From Cotesia glomerata (taxonomy: Eukaryota > Arthropoda > Insecta > Hymenoptera > Braconidae): a stretch of DNA of 64,000 nucleotides. This document shows, in pieces, positions 1 to 11,735 of this stretch (within the stretch, counting starts at the first letter, position 1; the number at the start of each line of letters is the position of its first letter). The notes beneath the pieces were generated by a model that did not search any database, was not told the origin of the DNA, and saw nothing but the letters and a program-made list of their open reading frames with translations. The DNA is taken from NCBI RefSeq assembly GCF_020080835.1, contig NC_058160.1, positions 17,719,152-17,783,151 on the forward strand, in the 5' to 3' direction. Position numbers and translations under genes: made by a program.

Positions 1-402
1 TAAGGTTAAAAGTAGAGAACTACCTCGAACGCTTCGTGTTTGAGACGTGCAATAATCGCTTTCGAAATATAGCTTCGTGATATTGATTACTTTTTCTCTT
101 GACAATAATAATTGAATGTAGCATATTTTATTTTATTAATGGTTGTTTTCAAATAATTAATAAATTTATAATAATATCTATTATCGTATCCGGTTTGTAA
201 AACTTATCCCGGGAGGTAACAAATAAAAGCAGTCGATTGGACCTGATGTTTCTAAATTTATTTTCAGTCAATTAGCTACTCTTTTCGTTTTACTCCAGGG
301 TAAATTGTTAAACCGAATACGATAAGTCCGGCTTGGGTATTTCTTATTTGAATAAAATCAAGTGTTTTTTTTCTATAAAATATAAATATAAATGATGGAA
401 TA

Positions 403-624
403 TCATACTACTAAATTACTAGCTGATTCAGTCATCGTAAAATCGTTGATATCGTGTGGTAAATTATTCTTATAACTCCATCGTATAAAAGAGACGACCG
501 ATATTCCAATTCCAATTGGTAAAATTATTGATAGTTTTTGCGTGACACTCCATGGTTTTTTGAGTTTTCTATTGATAGTATAATTCTTAAATGAAGTCAA
601 ATTAAGACCTCCGGGAGAAATTAA
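403..624 (-). CDS. possible terminal exon of an unrecognised small membrane protein
   Basis: On the minus strand a ttttag acceptor near 625 is followed by an open frame of about 74 codons to a stop at 403. There is no ATG at the start of the open stretch, so this reads best as a 3' terminal exon and not as a complete gene. The peptide is basic at first (RKLKKPW), has one hydrophobic segment (LSIILPIGIGISVVSFI) typical of a single membrane span, and ends in a polar tail (TESASNLVV). I do not recognise the family. No upstream exon was identified. It could be a chance open frame, but the composition and the acceptor argue for coding. Confidence 0.35.
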   Translation of the reverse strand, partial: LISPGGLNLTSFKNYTINRKLKKPWSVTQKLSIILPIGIGISVVSFIRWSYKNNLPHDINDFTMTESASNLVV

Positions 625-639
625 TCTAAAATATCAAAA

Positions 640-3180
640 TATTGTTTGGTTAAATAACAAAACTAAGTTCGATCAGAATTTCACTCATTACTTTTACATT
701 TTAAAATTGAGTTACCTTACATACTGAGAGAATTTTTTCGATTTAAAAAATGACATTTAGATTAACAATATTGTAAAACTATTGGGTGTTTATTAGAAAA
801 AGTTGCACTAGCACGTATTTCCATAACCTTTGAAATTATCTATCCCACCTGGGAGTTTCAACCACGTGAGAACACACTCTCAAGGGTATGTTCTTATGTT
901 CTGCTATACACTGTGACTACTGTAAACTGTAAGATTGATCTGACGTCAGTTTAACTGGGGTGGCATCGATTTATCATAAAAACTAGTTTCTTTCAGTCTG
1001 AAAGGGTGTGCGACATTTTGCAGAACTGGATATGAGATTTCGTATGTTAAGGTTGGCCAAGTGGTTGTACTAAACATTATCGCGTCGTGCCACCTGGTTG
1101 TGACAAAACTAATCGTGGAAATTGAGAGTAAAACAGATTTCCTAAATTAATGTAATGAAAATCTAATAGATGGCGGATACATGTGCATTTACAACTTTAA
1201 CCGGATCCTCGTAGCATTAAAGAGCTCCCTGTGAAAGCATACATTTTTCTCTTGTATATAAGTAGATGATGTGTACTCCATTATACAAGTCATATAAAAC
1301 TACGATAAAAATATTAATTTATTGTTTTTTAAATTGTAATAATTATTCAGTGCAATCAATATCTTTATTATAATTATTTAAATAAAATTATTTATTTTAA
1401 TAATAATTTCTTTTTATTGCTCGTGAAATATTTATCAGTTTTAAAATAAATGTTAATAATTTATAAATTATAACAATAAATATAAATAATAATAATAATA
1501 ATAATAAAAATAAATAACAATAACAATAAACTATAAATTGTTAGAAAATATAAGTGTTTCAATTTTTATAAGAACCATTGGATTAAAATAAAAAAATACA
1601 GGATGTTAATAAATTACAATTACATTTGTGAGTAATAATTATAATTTATTAATTCAAAAAATTTCATATTCCTATAAATATTTTTACTGTTTCCTGATAA
1701 ATAAACATTTAAATATATATATAAATTTTTTTTTTAGGGCTCTCATGTACATAATTTATATTTACTAATAAAAGTACTCCGAAATTTATAATCTGTCTTT
1801 AACATGTGTTTCCCATTCATCTAAAACATATTCATTTTGGAGTTGATTTTTTTTTAATATCTATGATATTTACAATAATAAATTATTTATTTAAAAATTT
1901 CATTATCCGATCGATTATTTGATAAAAATCAAAGCGTTGTCATTAATTAGCGCGGTTCACCTCAGCATGGATGGTCTAAAATTATAAACAAAATAAATAA
2001 ATATAATTTAGGCTCAGCCAATTATAATAAAAATTTAAAAGAGCTGTAAATAATTGCCATTGGGCCGCATTCTAGCTATAATGGTCCGATTTTGTTTATA
2101 AATAATAATTTTTATCTGTACTCTTCTAGATATAGCACAAAAATAAGGGTTTTTAAATAATTTACCAAAAACACCTTGGCACGGACGACCCGGTATAATT
2201 GATGAAAATCATTCAATTAGTAGCAAGTCAATTATATTAAAAAAAAAAAAAAAAAAAAAAAGGTTCTAAACATTTAACTGTATTCTTCTTAGTACAAATG
2301 ATGACCCCATGTTCATGTTTAAATAAAACTTTTACATACCCAGACAAGTATTATTCATTTTGTAACTTGGAGTATTGAGAAATATAATAAGCTAAGTGGG
2401 GATAGCGTCATTTACGGTCTGTTATATACAGTTCTGAGACCAACAGTCAGAGACGCGTATGCCACTCCTTCTCTTCTGCTTCCACTTTTGTTGCTTCACT
2501 ATATGCAAAATTTATTATTATTGTCCCATTTTTGAAACAAAACCCTTGCTAATAAATTTTAATTTCCGAAGCAAGGTCAAACGTTGAGAAGATCATTTTA
2601 ATTTACCGATTGTTAATAATTAACGAAAGAGGGTTTGGTGGAAATGGTCCGTAACTGTTGAAGAAAAAAAATGATATATAATAAGTAAAAGGCCAATTAC
2701 TTCATAGAAATTAATCAGAATTAAAAATGTATAAAAAATGTCTTGGCACGGATGGCCCGGGATAATTTATCAAATACCGTATTATTATAAATAGATGACC
2801 GCAAGTAATGAATAAAAAAAATATATTTTGATAAAATCTTATGTGGCTTATCTTGACTCGACTAAGGGGAGATTATTTTTATTGAGAATAAACATTAACT
2901 TGTATCAGACTAATCATGGAATAAAAATTAAAGCATGTAGTATAAAAAAAAAGAATAATTCATATCCTGCTTTTCTTTAGTTAAAAGCTGGCGGCACTAT
3001 TTCAATCTGGCAAACTCACTTTCACATTAACGGCTTAAGTTTGCTTTTTTTTAATTATATGAAATTTTGTGAACAATAAAATTAAAAAAAAAATATATAA
3101 TGAAATAAGCAAGTTTAACTTTAGCATGGATAATTGGTAATCATTTGAAAAAATGCAGTACTTATTCGATAAAAGGTTAA
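640..3180. other. AT-rich intergenic sequence without recognisable gene
   Basis: No convincing ORF or RNA gene is seen. The stretch is dominated by A/T-rich simple sequence, including (AAT)n-like DNA around 1,480-1,510 and a poly-A run near 2,240-2,260. A short motif, TTGGCACGGA followed by CCCGG and TATAATT-like sequence, occurs twice (about 2,175-2,200 and 2,743-2,767), which suggests two fragments of one unnamed repeat. Confidence 0.5.
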
Positions 3181-3280
3181 NNNNNNNNNNNNNNNNNNNN
3201 NNNNNNNNNNNNNNNNNNNNNNNNNNNNNNNNNNNNNNNNNNNNNNNNNNNNNNNNNNNNNNNNNNNNNNNNNNNNNNNN
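3181..3280. other. assembly gap of exactly 100 N
   Basis: One hundred consecutive N mark a scaffold join, probably of unknown true size. The first base after the gap is also the first base of the left arm of the large inverted repeat, so the arm probably continues into the missing sequence. Confidence 0.98.
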
Positions 3281-3680
3281 TGCATTCTTTTATGAATTGA
3301 ATTGAATTTTTATCACTGAAATATCATTATTTCGTATTTAAAAATTAAAAAATTTTAAATATTTAAAAATTATTTTAACAAAAAAAAAGAACTTATCGAT
3401 ATATTGTTAACTAAAAATTGATATAATAATTTAATAATTGTTATAATTATTATTATTTATGATTGATATTAATTATTTTATTAATTTATTCAAACTGCTA
3501 GCTCTGACATCACGCGAAAAGAGAGATAAATGTTTCACAAGCCAACGCTTGGGCCTCTCAATCGCTTGTTCCGCATTCTCGCTAGCACGCTCTGCTTCGG
3601 GCGGAACATGACACTTTTTCGCGCGTGCAGCCGGTGTTCATCGATTTAGAAGACATTATCACGTCTAAAATTAAAAAAAT

Positions 3681-5313
3681 GTGAGCCGTCATGGGATGCC
3701 TGGCAGATGTGAAACATCGTGTGTGTACAAGTAATATGCATAAAAGATAATATTATTACAGGAATTAAATATAGCCTAATGAAAAAATAAAGTATTACGA
3801 ATTTCTTACAGAAAATGGTAACTTTATTTAATAAACATTTATTTACATGTGATATAAAAATTCGATATTAATATCAAGTGGCCACAATTTAAATATTTTC
3901 ATCTGTGACTTCAGTAATAGTTATATTCGATGTTTCCTCTGCCGGTATTACTGTGACGATTGGTCGATGATAACTAAAGTACGTTACAAAAGTATTGGAT
4001 GAAACATTATCAAGATATCTCACAAATACAGCATCTATTGTTGTTCCATATTTGGTAGTAGATTCTCTTGGATTGTAATGGCATTGATTCAGCTCTTGCA
4101 AAATTTACATTAAAATCTCCAGCTAAAATTAATGGTAGTTTATGTTTATTCGTTTTAAAAATTATTGAACCTCTTTGACTATAAGGAAATAACCTTTCAT
4201 ATAAAAATGAAATTATATGATCCATTTTGTTATTAGGTGAAATGTATACTACAATCATAATTAATTCACTTCCGTCTTATAGTTTAACATGTGAAGCACA
4301 CATATCATCAATAGATGTTTCGGAAACATGAACTTCTGTAGCATTTTGAACTGCTAGATCCATGTTGAGTGTAGTAACATGTGAAGTGTTGTTGTTTTTG
4401 TAAATGGCCACTCCAGCGGCCAGATCTAAGATAAAAATTAAAATAGTCTGGTACTATTCGATTAATAAAGTCTTACACAACATTGATAGTATGCCTTGTG
4501 TTTAACTGATCAGGGTGGCGTCCAGTTTCAATAATAATATTTTGTGATCCCTGTGATGATTGTTGGGAACTGAAATATTAAAAAAAATATGATATTAAAA
4601 TACACAAGAAAAAGAAAAAAAATTTTGAGTGTGGCTTCAATATACTCATGAACTCAAATCTTAGTTAATTATTGCAATACATGACTAAAGATTTGCAAAT
4701 ATAAATTTTATTAATAAATTTTTCCATATTAATTCCTTCATGAATAATAAAAAAATAATTAATTGAAGATAATATTAATATAATTTATATAATTATTAAT
4801 CTTAATATAATTTATACAATTACTAATATGATTAATATGAATATAATTAATTAAATATAAAAATATAATAATTACATTTATGGACACTTGAAAAATACGA
4901 TCTACTTACTGATGACTTGGTAGTATGCCATAGTGTAGTTTCACTTTCTTTGCACAAGGTTGATCACTTTGATCTTCTGAGTTATCACTATCACACATAT
5001 TTTATTGTCAAAAATTAAAATAAAAATGTTTCACATCAAAATTAAATAAAACGCAGGTTATGTGTACCGTAGTAAACAACAACGTCGAACTGAGTGAGAA
5101 GCCACACCGTACACTCTACTACATATAAAATGTATATATATATACATATATGTATACCTCAGTATAGCGTGGCGACCCGTCGCCACACCGTACACTCTAC
5201 TACACATAAAATATATATATGTATACCTTAGTATAGCGTGGCGACCCGTCGCCACGGCAAGCGTTGCCACGCCAACAATTCGGTTTACAAGTGAGTCTAT
5301 AGATGTTTCACAT
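3681..5313 (-). mobile_element. short internally deleted Helentron (left-arm copy)
   Basis: This is a 1.6-kb element whose 5' end (5,313) carries ATGTGAAACATCTATAGACT and whose 3' end (3,681) carries GATGTTTCACATC plus TGACGGCTCA next to a T/A tract. These are the same termini as on the long Helentron, so the GATGTTTCACAT core forms subterminal inverted repeats. Only two small 5' exons and the C-terminal half of the nuclease domain remain (GDFNVNF near 4,110, TTIDAVF near 4,040). The Rep and helicase regions are missing. Stops and a deletion interrupt what is left, so it would need another element to move. Confidence 0.75.
3889..4430 (-). pseudogene. Helentron AP-endonuclease-like domain, degenerate
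   Basis: Minus-strand translation gives, in order, GVAIYKNNN, a stop after VKL, then MIVVYISPNNK, LILAGDFNVNF, TTIDAVFVRYL and TYFSYHRPIV. These are the middle and C-terminal motifs of the endonuclease/exonuclease/phosphatase-type nuclease that Helentrons carry after the helicase. The GDFN motif holds a predicted catalytic Asp/Asn pair, and the YHRP motif holds the His. A deletion near 4,090 shifts the frame between GDFN and TTIDA. The parallel copy in the right arm has the same lesions, so they predate the duplication. Confidence 0.75.
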
Positions 5314-6059
5314 AAAAAAAAAAAACGAAAAAAATTAACGGTTTTCCGTAATCCATAAATTTTATTAACCGGTAAAGTATTCCGTAAGCTTTATGAGAAT
5401 GTCGAATAAGCAGTTTGTTAACTTATTATTCCGATTGAAGTAACCAATTTTGGTAAATTAATTATTTAATAGGCTAAAAACGTTCACGGTCATCTCGAAT
5501 GAAATGTTTTTTTTTTTAGTATATATGATGATACATAATGAGAATTTATTTTTTTAACAATGAAAAAAAATTCTGAGGAAGTCTGTCCAAGTTATTATTT
5601 ATCCGTCACCGTTGATTTTAGCAGTCATAGATTTTTCTTTGTCTATTTAATTTTTTAATCATCTGTAAAATGCGTAATCACACACGACCACGATCGGACG
5701 TCTAAACGCTAAATCTCAATTTTTTTTTATTACAGTTGGACAGAAATCAATAATAAAACTAATATCACTGAATGGAATAACATAAATTAATATATAAATC
5801 ATTGTGTAAGTAAAGTCTACTTTCTGCAGAAACTTTTTTAAAAATTTCGAAATTATTACATTTCGCAGAAATTTTTGTATTGAAAAATACATTTTTATAA
5901 ATTAAAAATCTTTCCTTTACAACATTTTTAGATTTTTTTTTTTCAATCATTATTTTAAAGTTTATTTGTAAATTTTTAAAGTTTTTGTTTGTTGAATTTG
6001 TATTAATGACTTTTTGTTTTTTTTTCTATGTGAAACATCTATAGCCGCACGTAAAACCG

Positions 6060-6300
6060 ATTTCTGGCATGGCGACGCATGCCGTGGCGACGCGTCGCCA
6101 CGCTATATGATGACGCTATATATATACAGTCTATATGCAGTAGTGTGTACGGTATGGCGACGCGTCGCCATGCGCAATCGACTGTGCGATTCTCTCCCAC
6201 TCGATCCGGCGTTAAGCTATCTCTCTCGCTACACTGAGCTCGGATACCTATAGTGTATACTCCGTAGTGTATACAGTGTTGTTTACTACAGTACACATAA
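6060..6300 (+). promoter_or_regulatory. GC-rich palindromes and TATA-like tract at Helentron 5' end
   Basis: Two perfect 18-bp palindromes, GTGGCGACGCGTCGCCAC (6,084-6,101) and ATGGCGACGCGTCGCCAT (6,154-6,171), flank a CTATATATATACAG tract. The sequence upstream of the first putative ATG (6,343) is otherwise unremarkable. The short Helentron has the same layout with GTGGCGACGGGTCGCCAC twice. The position suggests a promoter or a replication-related cruciform; the sequence alone cannot decide. Confidence 0.5.
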
Positions 6301-6342
6301 CCTGTGTTTTACTTGAAAACAAATTATTTTTCTGATAATAAA

Positions 6343-7024
6343 ATGTCTGACCGTGATAATTTAGAGAGTGAAAGTGATCAGCCTCCTGCAAAAGAAAGCA
6401 AAATCACACTATGACACACTATCAAGTCTTCAGTAAGTTAATTATATTTTTATAATTAAAGTATGCATTTATCTGTGCATTAAGCACACGTATATTTGGT
6501 GTGTTTTGAGCGCCAGTAAATGTAAAATCTACTCTCTTGGTAGATTAAAATTCACATAAATTTCATTGCATATAATGTTTTTAAATTAATTATTAATTTT
6601 AATTTCATTCTTATTGAAATTAATGCATTAAAACAATTACTTAGAGAATAAATTTATTAAGACTGACAGAATTGTATTTCAAAATCAGCTGATGGCGTGC
6701 AGCGCACGAATGTTTTTCTTATTTGTTATTAATATGAACATTAAAAAATTAATTAATTTTTCTAATCATAGTGGAATTTATAATTGAAACATTCATTATT
6801 GATATTTATAATTTACGATCTTTAGTAATATATTGAAATAACTAGCTAAAATTCTTGAGTTTACTAATATATTGAAGCCAATTTAAATTTTTCTGTATAT
6901 TTTAATAACATATTTTTTATAAATATTTCAGAACCCAACAATCATCACAGGGGTCACAAAATATTATTATTGAAACTGGACATCACCAAGATCAGTTAAA
7001 CACAAGACATACTATTAATGTTAT
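6343..7024 (+). pseudogene. two small 5' exons of the Helentron gene
   Basis: ATG at 6,343 begins MSDRDNLESESDQPP and runs to a CA|GTAAGT donor (6,432). An intron follows to an ATTTCAG acceptor (6,931). The second exon encodes a Gln/Ser-rich peptide with SQNIIIETG and ends at a GTAAGA donor (7,024). The equivalent exon 1 of the short Helentron (42,132-42,220) reads straight through to its donor, so the stop at about 6,412 here is probably due to a single-base indel. The acidic start and the role of this leader are unknown. Confidence 0.5.
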
Positions 7025-7107
7025 GTAAGATTTTATTAATCGAATAGTACCAGAATAAACTAATTTTTATTTAAGCTTCTTTTAACACTTATATATTTTT
7101 TTTAAAG

Positions 7108-7637
7108 TAAATAATAAAAAAGAACGTCAAAAACGATACAGGGAGCAGAACAGAGACAAATTGAAGCAGCGTGAAGCGGAAAGAAGAGAACGCATACAAT
7201 ATTCACAAAGTATTGCCGGACCATCTACCTCTTCAAATACGAATAGAATAGAACTGAATAATGAAGAAATAATTACTGCTCAAAGTTCATCTGGTTCGGA
7301 AAAAATACAACCATCATCCATTCAAAGAAATGATCAAGGTAATGAACTAAATGCTCTCCAAAAAAAAAGAGAACGTCAACAAAGATACAGGGAGCAGAAC
7401 AGAGATAAATTGAAACAACGTGAAGCGGAAAGAAGGAGGCGTCTACAAAATGCAGATGTGATTACAGAATTATCTACTTCTCCAAATATCGAATTTACAG
7501 AAATAATTAACGATCCAATAATAGATGAAATAAGTACAAATTCTCGAAATGTAGCTGGTTTAGAAGAAATGCAGCATGTAGTAGTTGAAGTATCTCAGCA
7601 AATTGGACGAAGTCAATCAAGTCCAAATACTACAGAA
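7108..7637 (+). CDS. Helentron protein, basic N-terminal segment
   Basis: After a TTTAAAG acceptor near 7,107 an open frame encodes a Lys/Arg/Glu-rich segment in which KERQKRYREQNRDKLKQREA appears once and a close variant recurs about 75 residues later. Such charged repeats are common at the start of Helitron-encoded proteins. Ser/Thr-rich linkers separate the repeats. The frame is cut at 7,638 by the foldback element; codons beyond that belong to the insertion. The spliced frame upstream does not join perfectly, so the true start is uncertain. Confidence 0.6.
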
Positions 7638-8679
7638 ATCCACAGATTCGGTAGAATCTGGCGCCAAGTTCCGTTCAAAAATCCCGTTGTAAACGGAGCG
7701 CCAGACTACCGACTGTGTTTACTGTAAGCAGAACGGTATTTCGAGAATGCAAAATTTTATTTAATTATATGGTTCTCCTTTTTTCCAAAATGATATATTA
7801 TAAAAAGTAATTTATACTTTATTTTACTGATATTAATTAATTATAATCAATTATAACACTTAATTCACTTAAAATTATTAGATTTTATCAGCACAAACTA
7901 TAGTAAGCCCAGAAATTTTGATCCTGACTTTTTTTCGATGGGGAATGGTGACCGCCACAGACTAGATAAAATGAATATGTGTAGTAATCCTTCCTATAGA
8001 CACGCAACTACAGTAAAAAAAAGTGATTCATAGCTTGCATCTATGGCCGCCAGGGTGCACTGGAATTACATCTACATAAACTGTAGCTTCAAGGGGATAG
8101 TTTGCAGTAAAAAATGCAGTCAACACGAGATTTAAGTTGTTATCAATTGTAAATTTTCATTATAATTACAAAAAATACTAAAATCCGAACAAAAACAGTT
8201 TCACTGTAAAAAAGTCGCGCCAAGTCCAAGTTCATAAGACTATTAGGAAAAAAAATTTTTTTTTTTCTTTACAAAAAGATACAAAATAAAAAAATTAAAA
8301 AATCCAAGTAACCGATATGATTGTTTATGATTTTCGGAAATTAAAAAAAATTTTATTGTAAATTTAAAAATTAAAAAAAAAAATTTAGAACGTACTTGGT
8401 GTGCGTCATTGTGTATTTCAATTTTTTTAAAGTCCTAATAAATAGATTTTACGAATTTCATTAAAAGTAAAATATTTTGCAACCACACACACTAAATACG
8501 TTCTAAAATTTTTTTTATTTTTAAATTTACAATAAATTTTTTTAATTTCGAAAATCATAAACAATCATATCGGTTACTTGGATTTTTAATTTTTTATTTT
8601 GTATCTTTTGTAAAGAAAAAAAAAAATTTTCTAATAGTCTTATGAACGTGGACTTGCAGTGAAACTGTTTTGTTCAGAT
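7638..8679. mobile_element. foldback DNA element, ATCC family (copy 1, left arm)
   Basis: One end is ATCCACAGATTCGGTAGAAT and the other ends GTTTTTGTTCGGAT (slightly altered here). The ATCCACAG end holds a hairpin whose arms are GGTAGAATCTGGCGCC and GCGCCAGACTACC. The other half, about 8,180-8,679, is a near-palindrome with arms of about 200 bp around AACGTACTTGGTGTGCG. No ORF is present, so it is non-autonomous. It interrupts the Helentron N-terminal frame. Further copies lie at 22,517-26,601, 38,395-39,460 and 44,362-45,069. Confidence 0.75.
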
Positions 8680-8756
8680 TCATCTACAGTCAATTTAGAT
8701 ACCATAAATCAGCTCATGAATATTTTTAACGATAACTTTAAAAATAATTAATTTGG

Positions 8757-9172
8757 ACATGCTTGCTCAATCTGCGATCGACTTTGGTTTGAAAAAGATT
8801 TAAAGAAACCATCTGCATCTGGAAATATTATTAACACAATAACTAACGGGCAAAATGTGGATGCACTCAAAATTTGCTCTACTTGTAAATCAGCAATAGA
8901 TAAAAATAGCATTCCTAATTTTTCTGTTTATAATGGATTTCACTATCCAAAAAATACCACAACATTTACCAAAAATGGATTTCATCACTGAAAGGCTTAT
9001 TTCTCCTCGAATTCCTTTTATGCAAATAAGAAGATTAAGGCACGTTCAAGGACAATTCGGCATATACGGACAAATTATCAATGTTCCTGTTTCTGTTGAT
9101 ACAATGGTACGATTACTTCCAAGAGATGTCAATGATGAACATTGCATTTATGTACATATTAAAAAAAAATGA
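8757..9172 (+). pseudogene. Helentron pre-Rep segment (zinc-finger-like, GQFGIYGQIINVP)
   Basis: The translation contains CSICDRLWF and CSTCK, which look like a CxxC zinc-binding region. It is followed by LISPRIPFMQIRRLRHVQGQ and GQFGIYGQIINVPVSVDTM, then LPRD and VHIKKK. This block is highly characteristic of Helitron proteins just upstream of Rep. A one-base insertion in an A run near 8,948 breaks the frame here. The right-arm copy (37,890-38,213, minus) is open across the same place. Confidence 0.75.
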
Positions 9173-9174
9173 TT

Positions 9175-9521
9175 CATAAAAGTAGTTTTGTTTATGGCCT
9201 AATTAGCATCGGATCAATTAGACTGATGAATCATTTTTTAATCAAGAAACACCACTGATTACACAGCAGAACATTGACGAATTTAGTGAAAACATCGATA
9301 TTGAAGAAAGCCTAACTGCTCAACAACAAACTTTGGTATGGAATGAAGAAAAATATTTAAGATTAGCGCCAGGGCAACACAATATCCCACAAAGTTTATT
9401 ATTCGATGAGCATGCTGAAGAGCTATCATTTCCGAGTATTTATATGGGACACTTTAGAAAATTTAGGGATGCAGTCAAAGCTACACCTTTTATGATGGCA
9501 TCTAGTGAACTGCGGACGTAA
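9175..9521 (+). pseudogene. Helentron linker to Rep, frameshifted
   Basis: Frames on both sides of this stretch match the expected protein (VHIKK then HKSSFVYGLI; later LRLAPGQHNIPQSLLFDEHA and MMASSELR), but at least two frame changes occur before the Rep frame opens at 9,505. It is a decayed joint inside one Helentron ORF and not a separate gene. Confidence 0.55.
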
Positions 9522-11316
9522 GGATCGGCGAGGAGTCAATCCCTATCATTTGTTATATATAGCTGTAAAAATAATGAGACTGCGAGTTCGTGACTGTTTA
9601 ACGATCGCGTTTAGACATGTTGGTACAGATACCAATATAACTAAGAAACAAGTTCAATCCGAAGAGTATATTCATAGCTGCATAGAGTCTAATTTAGCTT
9701 TTCTACGGTCAATCCCGAATTCAGTTTGGTATTGGCCTGCAAGAAAAAAAGATTTATTCGCAATGATTCGGCAGCTAGGGAAGCCAACTACATTCATGAC
9801 ACTAAGCGCAAATGAAATAGGATGGCCGGATTTATTAACATTGTTACATAAATTAGCTGAAGAAAAAGAAGATATGCAAAATTTTATCGCATCGGAACTA
9901 AGTTTTATCCAAAAAAGTTCATTAATTAACAACGATGCTGTAACATGTGCTATTTATTTTAACAAGTTAGTTAATGTAATAATGACAATTTTACAATCAA
10001 AGAAGTTCAGTCCTTTTGGTAAGTTTAGAGTTATTAACTACTTCTTGAGGATTGAATTTCAACATCGAGGAAGTCCACATGCGCATATTCTTTTATGGCT
10101 GGATAATGCTCCCACAGATATTCTTGGAGAAGAGCAAAAACAAGCAATAGAAATGATTAACAGTTTAGTATCAGTATCAACGTCGGAAGCATCGGGAAAC
10201 ATAAAATTACTTACGCATAAGCATACCTTCACGTGCTACAAAAAAATTGGCTCTAATTCTGTGCAAAAGTGCCGATTTGAAGCACCATTCATGCCTTGTA
10301 AATCTACAATGATTTTAATACCGATGGAAAAAACGAATCCACTTTACAAAGAACACTTGAAAAGATATAATGAAATTAGAATTAACTTAGAAAGTAATGA
10401 CTATGACAGTATTGATGATTATTATTAAAGTAATAATATCAGATCAGATGAAGAATACAAAGATATACTAAGATCAGGTATTAGTAGACCAAGAATATTC
10501 TATAAACGACATCCGTCCGAAAAATGGCACAATACTTTCAATCCATTTGTTTTTAATGTCTTAAAGTCAAATATGGATTTTCAGATAATTACTGAAGAAT
10601 ATTCTTGCGCGGCATATGTCGTCAAATATGTCAATAAAACCAACAGAGGCATTAGCAATTTACAACGCAAAATAATAGAAGTTATGAATGAGAATCCAGA
10701 ATTCGATATTGTTGAAATAACTCGTAAAATGAGCGTTGACATGCTGAATACTATTGAGATGAGTAGTCAAGAAGCTGCTTGGTATCTTTTAAGGTTACCA
10801 ATGTCTAAATCGTCAGTAGCGGTTCAGTATATTAACACTTGTTGGCCTATTGAACGACAGAGGATAAGAAAAACACAAAAACAAATTGATGAACTTGATG
10901 ACGACTCTACTGACATTTGGAAGGAAGATTGGCATGACAAGTATCAAAAACGGCCAGAAGAATTGAAAGGAATTTCTTTAGCCCAATTTGTTTCAAACTA
11001 TACTAAAAACAGAAAGGGAGATTACATCAGAAAGAAGCAGCCTCAAGTTATTCGTTATAGAAATTATGACATGACTCAGGATTACAAGGAGTACAGAAGA
11101 GAAATGGTGACCTTACATATACCATTTAGAAATGAAGACACAGTAATATTAGCAGATATGAAATTCACAACTATATATGATGAACACGAAAACGAAATTT
11201 TAGAAAAAAGAAAAGAATTTGAGTCAAATATTGATATTCAAAAGACAATTGATATATGCCGACAATTATGTCATGAAGGTGAGCTAATAGATGACGAATC
11301 AGAAGCTCGAGACATT
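9505..11316 (+). pseudogene. Helentron HUH Rep endonuclease domain, one in-frame stop
   Basis: This is one reading frame interrupted only by TAA at 10,426-10,428. The first part contains DRRGVNPYHLLYIAVKIMR and the HUH motif HRGSPHAHILLWL (His-Ala-His), which in rolling-circle enzymes binds the metal ion. The second part contains CAAYVVKYVNK, matching the tyrosine/lysine motif 3 that carries the nicking Tyr. It should nick and join single strands during rolling-circle transposition. The frame ends where the CCCGGG element enters (TSD TT at 11,315-11,316) and resumes at 13,124. The same stop is present in the right arm (36,641-36,643), so it predates the duplication. It could in principle be read through, but decay is simpler. 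Confidence 0.85.
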
Positions 11317-11479
11317 CCCGGGAAAAAATGATCAGATCTGATCAGACATGAACAGGCATGAGTCTTCAGGTCTGATCAGGTATGAAAAATGACCGGGTCT
11401 GATCAGACCTGGCCAGGCATGTTCAGGTCTGATCAGATCTGTTCATGTCTGACTCGATCAAGTCCATAAAAAAAAAAAA

Positions 11480-11555
11480 TCGGTGCCGACGGGGATTCGA
11501 ACCATACACCTCGCGCTCTTCAGACTGACACTTTACCTCTTGACCAAATGATTCA
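11480..11555 (-). other. tRNA-like sequence with Pol III A and B boxes
   Basis: Read on the minus strand, TGGTCAAGAGG fits the A-box consensus and GGTTCGAATCCCC fits the B box about 44 nt later. A run of T follows within 20 nt, as at Pol III terminators. No 5' acceptor strand complements GTCGGCACC, so it is a tRNA-derived relic and not a functional tRNA. The same sequence is in the right arm at 35,519-35,590 (plus). Confidence 0.6.
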
Positions 11556-11735
11556 TCTTAACTTGAGAGTATCTTTCGAGCTACTTCAAGTAATTCAAAT
11601 TTTATACATGATTTATCCTTATAGTTAACGGAGTTCTATACCTAATTTATTAATTATTAATAATTAATTATATATTAGAGTGATTTATTTGGAACGGCTA
11701 TGTATTTTTTTTCGCTCTATTAACATATGGTTCTA

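Noticed and set aside
5058..6296. Short frames with RHAILRYTY repeats
   Set aside because: They follow the palindromic 5' repeats of the Helentrons and have no protein-like features.
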